A DNA stretch of 64,000 nucleotides from G963667425 sp963667425 [NCBI: bacterium] (GCA_963667425.1 OY763407.1:620001-684000), one strand, 5' to 3'. Positions 34,573 to 44,065 are shown, counted from the stretch's first letter. Notes: generated by a model from the letters alone, not told the origin. Translations and numbers: made by a program.

Positions 34573-36324
34573 CTATTCGCTGTAATCAAGTGCCTTAGCT
34601 TTTTCAGCTATTTCGAGAAATTCTCCACGAAAACCGTATTTATCTGTCCCTATATTTGCTGTTGCTCTTTGAATTACTGCATCATAAGAAGCGTTTTCTT
34701 TGAATTTAGACTTTCTTAAAAGCATTCCGAATTCTGTTACAGCACTTGCAAAACCCATGTTTTCGCTCATTTGTTCTGTAATGTTTTCATCTGTCATAAA
34801 AGTATCAAAATACTTGCTTAAATCCTCTGTAGGCTCTTTGTATCTCATTTTTAATAAGAGATATTCATTCGCTCCAAAATTTACAGGTTCCTCCTCAATA
34901 ACATCTTCATCTGAAATTTCATTTTCAGTTTCAATATAGTCACTATCTGATTCAATAAAATCTTCATCAGAAAATTCATCATTATTTTCCGTATCTGAAT
35001 CTGTGAATATAGAATCATCATCTTCCGATGATTTTGATATGGACTCTTCCTTAAGAATTACTTCGTAGAAAGCGGTGACTCTGTGGCCGGCACCTATTTC
35101 TCCCGCATCTTTTGTATCGTCATTAAAATCTTCATTATTTAAAACTCTGTTCTCGTAGCCGATTAATCTGTATTTTTCTATTTTAGCAGGATTAAAAACC
35201 ACCTGAAGTTTTACATCTTTTGCTATAGTGAACATTGTTCCCATAAGGTCATATATAAAAACCTTGTCAGCCTCTTTTTCTGTATCTATATAAAAATAGT
35301 TCCCATTACCGGCATTTGAGAGTTCCTCCATCTTCTCATCCTGATAGTTACCTATTCCAAAGCCTAGAATAGATAGAAAAATTCCTTTATCCCGTTCTTT
35401 TTCTATAAGCTCAACAAGTCCTTCATTGCTGGATATACCAACATTAAAATCACCATCTGTTGCAAGGATAACTCTGTTGTTTCCATCAGAATTTAAATTT
35501 TTTTCAGCAAGCTCATAAGCTGTAGTTATTCCCTTAGCTCCTGCTGTTGAACCACCAGCTGTAAGAGAATCAAGAGCTTTTGTTATAGTCTCCTTTTCAT
35601 TTCCGGGAACAGAATCAAGCAAGATTTCTGAACTGCCGGCATAAGTAACTATTGAGACTCTGTCGTTTTCATCAAGTTCAGGAAGAAGTTTTTTAAATGA
35701 TTTTACAAGAAGAGGCAGTTTGTTTTCTGACGACATTGAACCTGAAACATCAAGCAGAAAAACAAAATTACTGGAAGGAACATTTGCCGGATCTATTTCT
35801 TTACCTTTAAGTCCGAACATTACTATACTGCTTTTTTCATTCCATGGAGATTTTGCCATTTCAATCGTTGTTGAAAATGGTTTTCCTTCTTCCGGTTGAG
35901 GGTAGTTGTAGTCAAAATAGTTTATAAGCTCTTCGATTCTTATTGAATCTTCATCCGGCATTCTGTTGTAGTTCATTAAATAGTTTCTTACAAGTGTATA
36001 ACTTGCAGTATCAACATCTATTGAAAATGTTGAAGTATCTTCTATAGATGTCTCAACCCACTCATTTTCGATAAGCTTACCTGTTTCTTCCGGTTCTTCT
36101 TCCTGGTTATCATCACCAAAATCACAATCAGAAGCTGTCTCATCTGAACCCACCACATCTTCATAATCTGAACTTTCCTGAGGAGATGATTCATCTGAAA
36201 CTGCTATGTTGTCAGAATCAGACACATCTCCCTTTGTTTCAGAATCAGAACCGCTGTCGCTCCCACAGGAGTAGAAAGTCAAAGAAAAGAGAAACAATAA
36301 AATAGCTAAAAAAAACTTATTCAT
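34573..36324 (-). CDS. VWA-domain lipoprotein (YfbK-like) with acidic insert
   Basis: A 583-residue lipoprotein. Lipobox FYSC (Cys about 20) is followed by a Ser/Asp/Glu tether (to about 90). A VWF-N-type segment (STFSIDVDTASYTLVRNYL) precedes the VWA domain (about 180-350) with the metal-ion site DVSGSMS and the ATDGDFNVG strand; the C-terminal conserved region has GAGHRVTAFYEV. This is the YfbK/DUF3520 architecture. Between GHRVTAFYEV and the final segment lies a second acidic, low-complexity insert (about 425-475) that is unusual for the family. Probable extracytoplasmic protein-binding lipoprotein. GAGAGG precedes the ATG. Its stop is 2 bases from that of the AmmeMemoRadiSam fusion. Confidence 0.87.
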   Translation of the reverse strand: MNKFFLAILLFLFSLTFYSCGSDSGSDSETKGDVSDSDNIAVSDESSPQESSDYEDVVGSDETASDCDFGDDNQEEEPEETGKLIENEWVETSIEDTSTFSIDVDTASYTLVRNYLMNYNRMPDEDSIRIEELINYFDYNYPQPEEGKPFSTTIEMAKSPWNEKSSIVMFGLKGKEIDPANVPSSNFVFLLDVSGSMSSENKLPLLVKSFKKLLPELDENDRVSIVTYAGSSEILLDSVPGNEKETITKALDSLTAGGSTAGAKGITTAYELAEKNLNSDGNNRVILATDGDFNVGISSNEGLVELIEKERDKGIFLSILGFGIGNYQDEKMEELSNAGNGNYFYIDTEKEADKVFIYDLMGTMFTIAKDVKLQVVFNPAKIEKYRLIGYENRVLNNEDFNDDTKDAGEIGAGHRVTAFYEVILKEESISKSSEDDDSIFTDSDTENNDEFSDEDFIESDSDYIETENEISDEDVIEEEPVNFGANEYLLLKMRYKEPTEDLSKYFDTFMTDENITEQMSENMGFASAVTEFGMLLRKSKFKENASYDAVIQRATANIGTDKYGFRGEFLEIAEKAKALDYSE

Positions 36325-36489
36325 TTTTACCTCTCAAATATAAAAAATGGATAAAAACCTTTATCATAATATATTTTAAGATTGTTTTGTCAAATTTGTA
36401 TCTGTTTTATGTTACGTATTGAATATTAATATCAAAAATACAACTATCATATGCCTTGAACAGTTTAAAGAAGAGAATATTAGAAATGC
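36325..36489. other. Upstream region of the VWA gene, no gene seen
   Basis: AT-rich sequence; it must hold the promoter of the VWA lipoprotein, but I see no convincing consensus hexamers. It leads into a relic and repeat zone on the far side. Confidence 0.5.
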
Positions 36490-36531
36490 CTATATTTGCT
36501 TTTGCTATTTCAATAATTCCCGCTGAGTAGT
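36487..36531 (+). pseudogene. Relic of the 3' end of an SBBP lipoprotein gene
   Basis: A short open stretch ending SIIPAE-stop at 36529-36531 matches the conserved C-terminal tail of the three SBBP lipoproteins, and the DNA from 36508 onward is the same as that after the SBBP gene ending at 21214. The rest of the gene is gone, so an SBBP paralogue probably once stood here or the tail was copied with the repeat array. Confidence 0.6.
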
Positions 36532-36850
36532 CTTAATTTATTCCGTTTTTTCTTTACATCACCGCCTCATTGTCGCAGGTAAGTAAAATTTTAAGGCGTT
36601 TTACCTTTACAACGTCATGGGTGCAAAGAAAGGAAAGGCAAAGGAGCGCCGCAGAGCGATTTTTTTCGTGCAGAAAAGGCATTGCGTCTGCCACGGGGCG
36701 TTTTTTTCCGTGCAGAAATGACGCTGCGTCTGCCACGCACCATTTATTTCATTGCAGGCATGACATTGCTGCGCCGCTTAATGATTCTTTTGAGTGCGGG
36801 AATGACACTGCAACTGCCACTTACCATTTTTTTCATTGCAGGCATGACAT
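36508..36850. repeat. 343-bp dispersed repeat, copy B with five 42-bp units
   Basis: Gap-free duplicate of 21192-21534 (constant offset 15316). The ATGAC or AAGGC cores fall at 36676, 36718, 36760, 36802 and 36844, again 42 bases apart. Copy A continues with four more units; here homology stops abruptly at 36850. Confidence 0.88.
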
Positions 36851-36906
36851 AGTGCCGTTACTTTGTCACATAAACGGTTTTACCAATCATAAAGCAGGAG
36901 TAACTT

Positions 36907-37096
36907 ATGGCTGAAGAAGTAAAAGAAACGACAAGTGCGGTCAGCGGAAGACTTTCCGCCTGTATGTATGGTGATTCTACCGGCAGTTTCAGCATGAAGG
37001 AGATAACATGAAGATGGTGATCAGGTCTATTACTGTGAGCTTACAAGAGATTAGCCGGCTTCTTTTATTTTCAAGGATGTTAATCTGAAATTTTAA
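36907..37096 (+). pseudogene. Decayed small protein gene (frameshift and internal stop)
   Basis: AGGAG precedes an ATG at 36907. The frame starts MAEEVKETTSAVSGRLSA and stops at TGA 37009. Dropping one T at 37009 lets the reading continue as EDGDQVYYCELTRD, then an in-frame TAG (37052-37054), then PASFIFKDVNLKF and a TAA at 37094-37096. The restored product would be about 62 residues. I do not recognise the family. The coherent reading across the frameshift and the good ribosome binding site suggest a recently lost gene. Confidence 0.5.
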
Positions 37097-37198
37097 CGTA
37101 TATTTTACCATCTTTTTCAAAAAAAAATTTTGCCTTGCCTTCTCAAAATGTTATCATGCCGCCGAGATGTGTTTTTTCATTTTAAAAAGGAGTTTCCA

Positions 37199-38731
37199 AT
37201 GTACGATTTTCTTGAAAAGCTCGGTATTAAGGAAGTAAATTACGGTGCAACTACTGGTAGTTCCAATGGCTGGATAAAAACGACCGGTGAAAAGCTTGTT
37301 TCTTATTCTCCTATCGACGGAAAGCCTATTGCTTCTGTTATTCAGGCTACTGAAGATGAATATGAACTTGTAATAAAGAAGGCTGAGGAGGCTTTTAAGA
37401 CTTGGAAGATGATGCCTGCTCCTCAGAGAGGTCAGATTGTCAGGGAAATCGGAGATATTTTAAGGGAGTATAAGGAGTCGCTTGGCGAGCTTGTTACTCT
37501 TGAGATGGGTAAGATTAAGGCTGAAGGTATGGGCGAGGTTCAGGAGATGATTGATGTCGCTGACTTTGCTGTTGGTCTTTCAAGGCAGCTTTACGGTTAT
37601 ACTATGCACAGCGAAAGACCTTACCATAGAATGTATGATCAGTATCATCCGCTTGGTATTGTCGGTATTATTACTGCTTTCAATTTTCCTGTTGCTGTAT
37701 GGTCATGGAATGCTCTTCTTGCTGCTGTGTGCGGCGATGTTTGTCTTCTTAAACCTAGCTCAAAGACTCCTTTAACTGCTGTTGCTATTAGTAATATTAT
37801 CGCTCCTGTTGTTGATAAACATGGTCTTGATGGTGTTTTCTCTCTTGTTGTCGGTAAGGGTAGTGATGTCGGCGAAAGGCTTATTAATGATAAGAGAATT
37901 CCTCTTGTCAGTGCTACCGGCAGCACCAGAATGGGTAAGAGAATAGGTGAGGCTGTTGCAAAAAGGCTTGGAAGATCTCTTCTTGAGCTCGGCGGTAACA
38001 ATGCTATTATCGTTACTGAGGATGCAAATCTTGATATGGCTGTAAGAGCAACTCTTTTTGGTGCTGTAGGTACTGCCGGTCAGCGTTGCACTTCAACTAG
38101 AAGAATTATTATACAGAAGTCTGTTAAGGAGAGATTCCTTGAGTCTCTTATAAAGGCTTACAAGCAGGTTCCTATCGGTAATCCGCTTAATGAGGGTGTT
38201 TTGATGGGTCCTGTGATTGATAAGGATGCTTTCGATCATATGATGAATTCTATTGAGAGAGCTAAGAAGGCTGGCGGTAAGGTTCTTTGCGGCGGTGGTC
38301 GCAAAAATATCGAGGGTCTTGAGGGCGGTTACTATCCTGAGCCTACGATTATGGAAGTTAAGAATGATTACGATGTTGTTCAGGAAGAGACTTTTGCTCC
38401 GCTTCTTTATATTATTGAATATGATACTCTTGAAGAGGCTATCGAGATTCATAATGGTGTTCCGCAGGGCTTAAGCAGTGCAATTTTTACTAATTCTCTT
38501 GTTTCTCAGCAGACTTTCTTAAGCCATATCGGCAGTGACTGCGGTATTGCAAATGTTAATATTGGTACTTCAGGTGCTGAGATTGGCGGTGCTTTCGGCG
38601 GTGAAAAGGAGACTGGCGGCGGAAGAGAGTCGGGCAGTGATGCATGGAAGGTCTATATGAGAAGACAGACCAATACAATTAACTGGGGAACGAGTCTTCC
38701 TCTTGCTCAGGGTATTAAGTTTGATATTTAA
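37199..38731 (+). CDS. Aldehyde dehydrogenase, ALDH7/antiquitin type (alpha-aminoadipic semialdehyde dehydrogenase-like)
   Basis: A 510-residue NAD(P)-dependent aldehyde dehydrogenase. It shows NFPVAVWSWN near 170, VSATGSTRMG near 245, the catalytic Glu in LLELGGNNA near 268 and the catalytic Cys in GQRCTSTRR near 302. The C-terminal tail SDAWKVYMRRQTNTINWG is characteristic of ALDH7A1/AmaB enzymes, which oxidise 2-aminoadipate semialdehyde (as piperideine-6-carboxylate) in lysine breakdown. I start at the ATG 37199 after AAGGAG. It is followed after 26 bases by P5C dehydrogenase with its own ribosome binding site, and both likely share a transcript ending at the terminator at 40401. Confidence 0.88.
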   Translation: MYDFLEKLGIKEVNYGATTGSSNGWIKTTGEKLVSYSPIDGKPIASVIQATEDEYELVIKKAEEAFKTWKMMPAPQRGQIVREIGDILREYKESLGELVTLEMGKIKAEGMGEVQEMIDVADFAVGLSRQLYGYTMHSERPYHRMYDQYHPLGIVGIITAFNFPVAVWSWNALLAAVCGDVCLLKPSSKTPLTAVAISNIIAPVVDKHGLDGVFSLVVGKGSDVGERLINDKRIPLVSATGSTRMGKRIGEAVAKRLGRSLLELGGNNAIIVTEDANLDMAVRATLFGAVGTAGQRCTSTRRIIIQKSVKERFLESLIKAYKQVPIGNPLNEGVLMGPVIDKDAFDHMMNSIERAKKAGGKVLCGGGRKNIEGLEGGYYPEPTIMEVKNDYDVVQEETFAPLLYIIEYDTLEEAIEIHNGVPQGLSSAIFTNSLVSQQTFLSHIGSDCGIANVNIGTSGAEIGGAFGGEKETGGGRESGSDAWKVYMRRQTNTINWGTSLPLAQGIKFDI

Positions 38732-38757
38732 CTTGTTTTTATAGAAGGAGATATAAA

Positions 38758-40392
38758 ATGGCTAACGCATTTTTCAAGGTTCCTACACCTTTTAACGAAC
38801 CAATACTCGGATATGCTCCGGGTTCAAAAGAGAGGGAGCTTCTTGCTGCAAAAATTGAGGAAATGTATGCCGAGGAAATAGAGATTCCTATAATTATCGG
38901 TGGAAAGGAGATTAAAACCGGTAAAACCGGTAAGTCTGTTTGTCCTCACGATCATGCTCATGTTCTTGCAACTTACCACAAAGCTGGCAAAGCTGAGGTT
39001 GAGATGGCTATTAATGCTGCTCTTGAGGCAAAGAAAGAGTGGGAAGATACTCCGTGGGAAGACAGAGTTGCTATATTTTTAAGAGCTGCTGAGCTTATCA
39101 GCACAAAATACCGTTATATTCTTAACGCTGCAACAATGCTTAATCAGAGTAAGAACCCTTTTCAGGCTGAGATAGATTCAGCTTGTGAGCTTGCTGATTT
39201 CTTCAGATTCAGTGCAGATTGTCTCCGTCAGATTTATGCAGATCAGCCTATGTATAATCCTCAGGGGATGTGGAACAGACTTGAATACAGAGCTTTAGAG
39301 GGTTTTGTTTTTGCTGTTACCCCTTTTAACTTCACATCAATTGCAGGAAATCTTCCTGCTGCTCCGACAATAATGGGTAACGTTGTTGTCTGGAAGCCTG
39401 CTTCAACTGCGGTTTTCTCAGGTTACTATCTTATGAAGCTTTTCAAAGAGGCCGGTTTTCCTGATGGCGTTATTAACTTTGTTCCGGGTTCTGGTGCTGA
39501 AGTTGGTGATCCTGTTATGGCAAGTGAGCATCTTGCAGGTATTCATTTTACTGGTTCAACAGCAGTTTTTCAGGGAATGTGGAAGACTATCGGAAATAAT
39601 ATCAGCAAATATAAATCATATCCAAGAATTGTTGGCGAGACTGGCGGAAAGGATTTTATATTCGTTCATAATTCGGCATGTTCACAGGAAGTTGCAGTTG
39701 CAGCTGTAAGAGGTGCTTTTGAGTATCAGGGACAGAAATGTTCTGCTGCTTCAAGAATGTATGTTCCTGCATCAAAGTGGGAAAGTGTTAAAGAGAAGAT
39801 GGGTAAAATGATTGCTGAGATAACAATCGGTGATGTTCGTAATCTGAGTAACTATATGAATGCTGTTATTGATGAAGCTTCATACGATAACGCTCTTAGA
39901 TATATCAAAGATGCAGAAAATTCAGCAGATGCAGAAGTTGTTTTCGGCGGAAGCGCAAAATGTTCAAAGGAAAAGGGTTATTTTGTTTCTCCTACTGTTA
40001 TTTTAGCAAAGAAACCTGACTATGTTTCAATAGTTGAAGAGATTTTTGCTCCTGTTCTTACTGTTTATGTTTATGAGGACGATAAATACGAAGAGACTCT
40101 TGAGCTTTGCGACAAAACTTCAATGTATGCTCTTACAGGGGCAGTAATGTCATGGGATAGAAAGGCTACAATAAAAGCTATCAATGCTCTTAGACACTCT
40201 GCAGGTAACTTCTATATCAACGATAAACCGACTGGCGCAGTTGTTGGACAGCAGCCTTTCGGCGGTTCAAGAGGAAGCGGAACAAATGATAAGGCCGGTT
40301 ACTATATAAATCTTTTAAAATGGACTTCTCCGAGAACTATCAAAGAGACTTTCTGTCCGGCTAAGGATTACCGCTATCCTTTCATGGGATAA
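38758..40392 (+). CDS. pruA: L-glutamate gamma-semialdehyde (1-pyrroline-5-carboxylate) dehydrogenase
   Basis: A 544-residue ALDH4-type enzyme that oxidises glutamate semialdehyde to glutamate, the last step of proline and ornithine breakdown. It has AVTPFNFTSIAGNLP near 188, GSTAVFQGMWKTIG near 263, the catalytic Glu in VGETGGKDF and the catalytic Cys in FEYQGQKCSAASR near 325, and the C-terminal PFGGSRGSGTNDKAG. The FEYQGQKCSA block is diagnostic of P5C dehydrogenase. No proline dehydrogenase domain is fused (monofunctional, 544 residues) and no putA/prodh gene is adjacent. AGAAGGAG precedes the ATG. With arginine deiminase elsewhere in the window it suggests amino-acid fermentation. Confidence 0.92.
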   Translation: MANAFFKVPTPFNEPILGYAPGSKERELLAAKIEEMYAEEIEIPIIIGGKEIKTGKTGKSVCPHDHAHVLATYHKAGKAEVEMAINAALEAKKEWEDTPWEDRVAIFLRAAELISTKYRYILNAATMLNQSKNPFQAEIDSACELADFFRFSADCLRQIYADQPMYNPQGMWNRLEYRALEGFVFAVTPFNFTSIAGNLPAAPTIMGNVVVWKPASTAVFSGYYLMKLFKEAGFPDGVINFVPGSGAEVGDPVMASEHLAGIHFTGSTAVFQGMWKTIGNNISKYKSYPRIVGETGGKDFIFVHNSACSQEVAVAAVRGAFEYQGQKCSAASRMYVPASKWESVKEKMGKMIAEITIGDVRNLSNYMNAVIDEASYDNALRYIKDAENSADAEVVFGGSAKCSKEKGYFVSPTVILAKKPDYVSIVEEIFAPVLTVYVYEDDKYEETLELCDKTSMYALTGAVMSWDRKATIKAINALRHSAGNFYINDKPTGAVVGQQPFGGSRGSGTNDKAGYYINLLKWTSPRTIKETFCPAKDYRYPFMG

Positions 40393-40400
40393 TAATTATC

Positions 40401-40424
40401 GGGCGGCTTGAATGCCGCCCTTTT
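40401..40424 (+). terminator. Rho-independent terminator
   Basis: GGGCGGC (40401-40407), six-base loop, GCCGCCC (40414-40420), then TTTT. It ends the two aldehyde dehydrogenase genes, directly after the stop at 40392, and is only 14 bases before the next start codon, so the transporter gene must be read through or have a promoter overlapping this region. Confidence 0.85.
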
Positions 40425-40437
40425 CAATGGTGACTGG

Positions 40438-41394
40438 ATGAATAAAGAACATTTTGTCTATTCACTCCTTTTTGATGAAAAAGGAGGAATAATCGAAGCC
40501 GATTTTCAGGAATCTTCATCAGGAACTTTGTGGTTTCACATAGACAGCCAGAATGAAGAGAGCGTTGAATGGCTTTATAAAAAAAGCGGACTTGAAGAGA
40601 TTACCTGTAAGGCTCTTTTAAACAGTGATTCACGTCCCAGAGTTACAATTACACCAAAAGGGATTCTTGCAACACTCCGAGGGATAAATTTAAATCCTGG
40701 GAGCGATCCTGAGGATATGATATTTCTCCATCTCTGGATAGAGGAAAAAAGAATCATAAGCATAAGACAGCATAAAGTTAAGGCTGTGGAGAATGTTTAT
40801 AATTCACTTAAAAGTGGCATAGGTCCAAAGAATGTTGCCGGTTTTATTGTTTCCATTCTGATAGAACTGACAAAAGGAATCGGTGAAATAGTCAATGAGA
40901 TTTATGATGAGGTCGATGACCTTGAAGATGAGGTTATAATAACCAAAAGTGCCGATCTCAGGCTTAGAATTTCAGATGTGAGAAGAGAAATAATTATGCT
41001 TAGGCGTTATATAATGCCTCAGAGAGATGTTATTCTGCGTCTTCAGATTGAAGATATTCCGTGGATAAAAGCTGAAGATAAGAATTATCTCAGAGAAATT
41101 GGTGAAATAACTGCCCGCTATATAGATGATCTTGATTCTTCAAGAGAACGTGCCGGAGTAACGCAGGAGGAGCTTAACAACCTCATAAATGAAAACATGA
41201 ACCGAACTATATATTTTCTCTCTATCATCTCTACAATTTTTCTTCCTCTCACTTTTATGACAGGACTTCTGGGAATAAACGTAGGAGGTATTCCGGGCGC
41301 AAAAAGTGAGGCGGCTTTCTGGGTTGTTCTTCTGATTTCTATTCTTCTCGGACTTATAGAATATCTTATTTTCAAGAGAAGTAAGAAGCTGTAA
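40438..41394 (+). CDS. zntB: CorA-family transporter, ZntB type
   Basis: A 318-residue CorA-superfamily protein. A large N-terminal cytoplasmic alpha/beta domain and long helices precede two C-terminal membrane helices (about 255-275 and 290-310). The pore signature is GINVGG following FMTGLLG, the ZntB form of the GMN motif, so zinc or proton-coupled zinc transport is more likely than magnesium. I start at the ATG 40438: the reading can be extended upstream through the terminator hairpin only by a TTG, which is implausible. GGTGA lies before the ATG. Confidence 0.85.
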   Translation: MNKEHFVYSLLFDEKGGIIEADFQESSSGTLWFHIDSQNEESVEWLYKKSGLEEITCKALLNSDSRPRVTITPKGILATLRGINLNPGSDPEDMIFLHLWIEEKRIISIRQHKVKAVENVYNSLKSGIGPKNVAGFIVSILIELTKGIGEIVNEIYDEVDDLEDEVIITKSADLRLRISDVRREIIMLRRYIMPQRDVILRLQIEDIPWIKAEDKNYLREIGEITARYIDDLDSSRERAGVTQEELNNLINENMNRTIYFLSIISTIFLPLTFMTGLLGINVGGIPGAKSEAAFWVVLLISILLGLIEYLIFKRSKKL

Positions 41395-41474
41395 TTTAAA
41401 TCTTTTTCCCAAAAGTTTGATTTAAAACTCATATTTGCATAATATAACCGGTCTATAGTTTTGAGGAGATATTT

Positions 41475-42680
41475 ATGAGCGAAATTAGAATACAACAGGA
41501 AATTACAGAGCTTAAAAAAGGGATAATTGACCTTCATACAGAAGAAGATCTTGCAAAAAAGCTTAAAAGATACCATGAAACAAATAAGCCGCTTATTATA
41601 AAAGCAGGTTTTGATCCAACAGCACCTGATATTCATCTCGGTCACACTGTTCTTATGAATAAAATGAGACAGTTTCAGCTTTTAGGCCACAAAGTTGTTA
41701 TGGTTGTAGGTGATGCAACGACACTTATCGGTGATCCGACAGGAAAATCAAAGACAAGAAAGGTTCTTACTCCTGAAGAGATAAAAATCAATGCTGAGAC
41801 ATATACATCACAGGCATTTAAAGTCCTGGACAGAGAGAAAACAGAAATAGCTTTTAATTCTGACTGGCTTTTTAAACTTGATTTTGCCGGTTTTATAAAG
41901 CTTGCAGGTAAATACAATGTTGCAAGAATGCTTGAAAGAGATGATTTTAAAAAACGTTTTAAAAACAACGATTCAATATCAATTCATGAATTTCTCTATC
42001 CGCTTGTTCAGGGTTATGATTCAGTTGCACTAAATGCAGATGTTGAGCTCGGCGGTTCAGATCAGATATTCAACCTTCTTGTCGGAAGAAAACTTCAGCA
42101 GGATTATGGTCAGGAAAGTCAGGTTTGTATGACAGTTCCTCTGCTTGTAGGTCTTGACGGTGAAAACAAGATGAGTAAATCACTCAACAACTACATAGGC
42201 GTAACAGAACCTGCCGACACAATGTTTGCAAAGATAATGAGCATTTCAGATGACCTTATGTGGAACTACTATGAACTTCTTACAGATAAAACGCTTGCCG
42301 ATATTTCACAGATGAGAGCAAAAACAGCAGATGGATCACTTCATCCAAGAGATGTCAAGGTTGAACTTGGACTCATCATTGCCGAACGTTTCCATACAAG
42401 ATCAGAAGCACTCGAAGCAAAAGAGAATTTCTACAGAGAAGTTCCGTCAAACATTGCTGAATACAAATATCCGTTCAATGAGGAAGGCGTTCCTCTGGTT
42501 GACATTATTTCAGACACAGGAATGACAAAAAGCAAATCAGATGCAAGAAGAATGATTGAACAGGGCGGCGTAAAAATAGATTCCGAAAGGGTTGATGATG
42601 TCTACTTTAAAATAACAAGCAGAGAATCCTTTGTACTTAGAGCCGGTAAAAAGAAAGTTGGCAAGATAATTTTTGAATAG
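41475..42680 (+). CDS. tyrS: Tyrosyl-tRNA synthetase
   Basis: A 401-residue class I synthetase that charges tRNA-Tyr. The HIGH-type motif is DIHLGHTV near residue 55, the KMSKS loop is NKMSKSLNN near 233, and the C-terminal S4 RNA-binding domain (about 340-401) starts at VPLVDIISD with [14 protein letters not shown]. The long N-terminus and HIGH form are those of the TyrZ/TyrRS group with about 400 residues. GAGGAG precedes the ATG. dapH starts 8 bases after its stop. Confidence 0.94.
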   Translation: MSEIRIQQEITELKKGIIDLHTEEDLAKKLKRYHETNKPLIIKAGFDPTAPDIHLGHTVLMNKMRQFQLLGHKVVMVVGDATTLIGDPTGKSKTRKVLTPEEIKINAETYTSQAFKVLDREKTEIAFNSDWLFKLDFAGFIKLAGKYNVARMLERDDFKKRFKNNDSISIHEFLYPLVQGYDSVALNADVELGGSDQIFNLLVGRKLQQDYGQESQVCMTVPLLVGLDGENKMSKSLNNYIGVTEPADTMFAKIMSISDDLMWNYYELLTDKTLADISQMRAKTADGSLHPRDVKVELGLIIAERFHTRSEALEAKENFYREVPSNIAEYKYPFNEEGVPLVDIISDTGMTKSKSDARRMIEQGGVKIDSERVDDVYFKITSRESFVLRAGKKKVGKIIFE

Positions 42681-42688
42681 GTCTAATC

Positions 42689-43393
42689 ATGGACGCAAAA
42701 GAGATAATAAGCTACATCGGAAATGCAGTTAAAAAGACACCTGCGGAAGTTTATATCAAATGTAACCCGGACACGCTCGATTTCTCGGAGTTTGAAAATT
42801 ACTTTGAAGGGAAAGATAACGTATTTGTAGTAGATGAACTTAACAAAGTAATGAATTTTATTGAACAGCATAAAGATGAGATAAAATCATACTATGTTAA
42901 GGAACTTACAAGAAGAAATTCAGCAATTCCACTTCTTGACCTTTCAAAAGTAAACTCAAGAATAGAGCCGGGAGCATATATAAGAGACCTTGCATCAATT
43001 GGGAATAACTGCGTAATAATGATGGGCGCAGTCATAAATATCGGCGCTGAAATAGGCGATGGCACAATGATTGACATGAACGTCGTTGTGGGCGGAAGAG
43101 CACTCGTCGGAAAACATTGTCACATTGGAGCAGGAACAGTACTTGCCGGCGTTATCGAACCACCAAGCGCAACACCGGTAATCGTTGAAGACGATGTCGT
43201 TATTGGCGCAAATGCTGTTGTTCTTGAAGGTGTTAGAGTTGGAAAAGGTGCAGTTGTGGCAGCTGGAGCAGTAGTTACAAAAGATGTTGAACCATACACT
43301 GTTGTTGTCGGAACACCTGCAAAACCAATAAAGAAAGTTGATGCAAAGACATCTTCAAAAACTGAAATAATGGAAGAACTCAGAAAACTTTAG
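42689..43393 (+). CDS. dapH: 2,3,4,5-tetrahydropyridine-2,6-dicarboxylate N-acetyltransferase
   Basis: A 234-residue left-handed beta-helix acyltransferase. A short N-terminal alpha/beta domain (about 1-75) is typical of DapH. Hexapeptide repeats follow (about 85-200: [15 protein letters not shown], [38 protein letters not shown]) with the VVGTPAKPI end. It acetylates tetrahydrodipicolinate in the acetylase branch of lysine and meso-diaminopimelate synthesis, feeding peptidoglycan. It is 8 bases after tyrS and probably co-transcribed. No other dap gene is adjacent. Confidence 0.92.
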   Translation: MDAKEIISYIGNAVKKTPAEVYIKCNPDTLDFSEFENYFEGKDNVFVVDELNKVMNFIEQHKDEIKSYYVKELTRRNSAIPLLDLSKVNSRIEPGAYIRDLASIGNNCVIMMGAVINIGAEIGDGTMIDMNVVVGGRALVGKHCHIGAGTVLAGVIEPPSATPVIVEDDVVIGANAVVLEGVRVGKGAVVAAGAVVTKDVEPYTVVVGTPAKPIKKVDAKTSSKTEIMEELRKL

Positions 43394-43459
43394 TAAAATT
43401 CTGTTTTTTCTATTATATAAATATTGTCTTATAAGAATTTTGATGGGAATCATAAAACA

Positions 43460-43810
43460 ATGTTAAATTTCTTAGTCGCTTTAGTAATAGTTGCTTTAAT
43501 CATTCTTGCTAGAATATATTTTCTTCCTTGGTGGAATTCATATTATGAAAAGAAAACGCTTTCATATAAGACTGCTGTTGATTTTATTTATAAAAATCAA
43601 AAAATAAAAGAATATCTAGGTGAAATCAAAGAAATAACCTCAATCCCTCATGCAGACAGCAATATAGAGGTTATTACGTATATATTCGATATTATAGGAG
43701 AAAAACAAAAATCTACATTAACTATAAAAATGGCTGCTGATATAGAATGGTTTGTTTATCTCGCTACTTTAGAAATAGATTATGAAGATGTTGTAGTCTA
43801 TATGCAGTAA
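43460..43810 (+). CDS. Small membrane-anchored protein, Coa1/Tim21-like pattern
   Basis: A 116-residue protein with one N-terminal membrane helix (about 3-20) and a soluble domain. SYKTAVDFIYKNQKIKEYLG and the later strand pair (KSTLTIKMAADIEWFVYLATLEI) follow the layout of the Coa1/Tim21-like domain (DUF1783): a helix, then strands with a central glycine/hydrophobic core. Similarity is by eye only. I start at the ATG 43460; a TTG 12 codons earlier would lengthen the cytoplasmic tail. Base composition is AT-rich compared with dapH. No partner gene is adjacent on its far side. Confidence 0.5.
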   Translation: MLNFLVALVIVALIILARIYFLPWWNSYYEKKTLSYKTAVDFIYKNQKIKEYLGEIKEITSIPHADSNIEVITYIFDIIGEKQKSTLTIKMAADIEWFVYLATLEIDYEDVVVYMQ

Positions 43811-43831
43811 AAATAATGATTTTTAATGATA

Positions 43832-43987
43832 TTAAAAAATCCTACCCTTTTCACCTTCCATATTAAAAATTCTGTCAGCAAAATTTTCAGCAAAAGTTTT
43901 ATCATGTGTAATACATATAACTGTGCCCGAATAATTTAAAAGAGCATTTTCAAGAGCCTTCCTTGCAGAAATTTCAAGATGCGACAG
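43832..43987 (-). pseudogene. C-terminal fragment of an ABC-F ATPase gene, cut by an insertion sequence
   Basis: The minus strand encodes about 50 residues ending at a TAA (43832-43834): SHLEISARKALENALLNYSG, then TVICITHDKTFAENFADRI. This is the D-loop/switch region of an ABC-F protein (compare TNHLD..., GTV...SHD..F...). The upstream part is missing because the IS3 element begins at about 43988, and no matching 5' part is found on the other side, so the remainder was lost. Confidence 0.75.
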
Positions 43988-44065
43988 TGAACCCTATAGG
44001 AAAAAGTGGACAGTAAGTTAAGCCAAATTACACTAATGTAGAAGAAGCTGTAAAGGAGGCTTAAA

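Noticed and set aside
36570-36914. Open frame across the second repeat array
   Set aside because: Same repeat artefact as copy A; no start signal.
40408-40437. TTG start inside the terminator hairpin for the zntB-like gene
   Set aside because: It would translate through the terminator stem; the ATG at 40438 is the sensible start.
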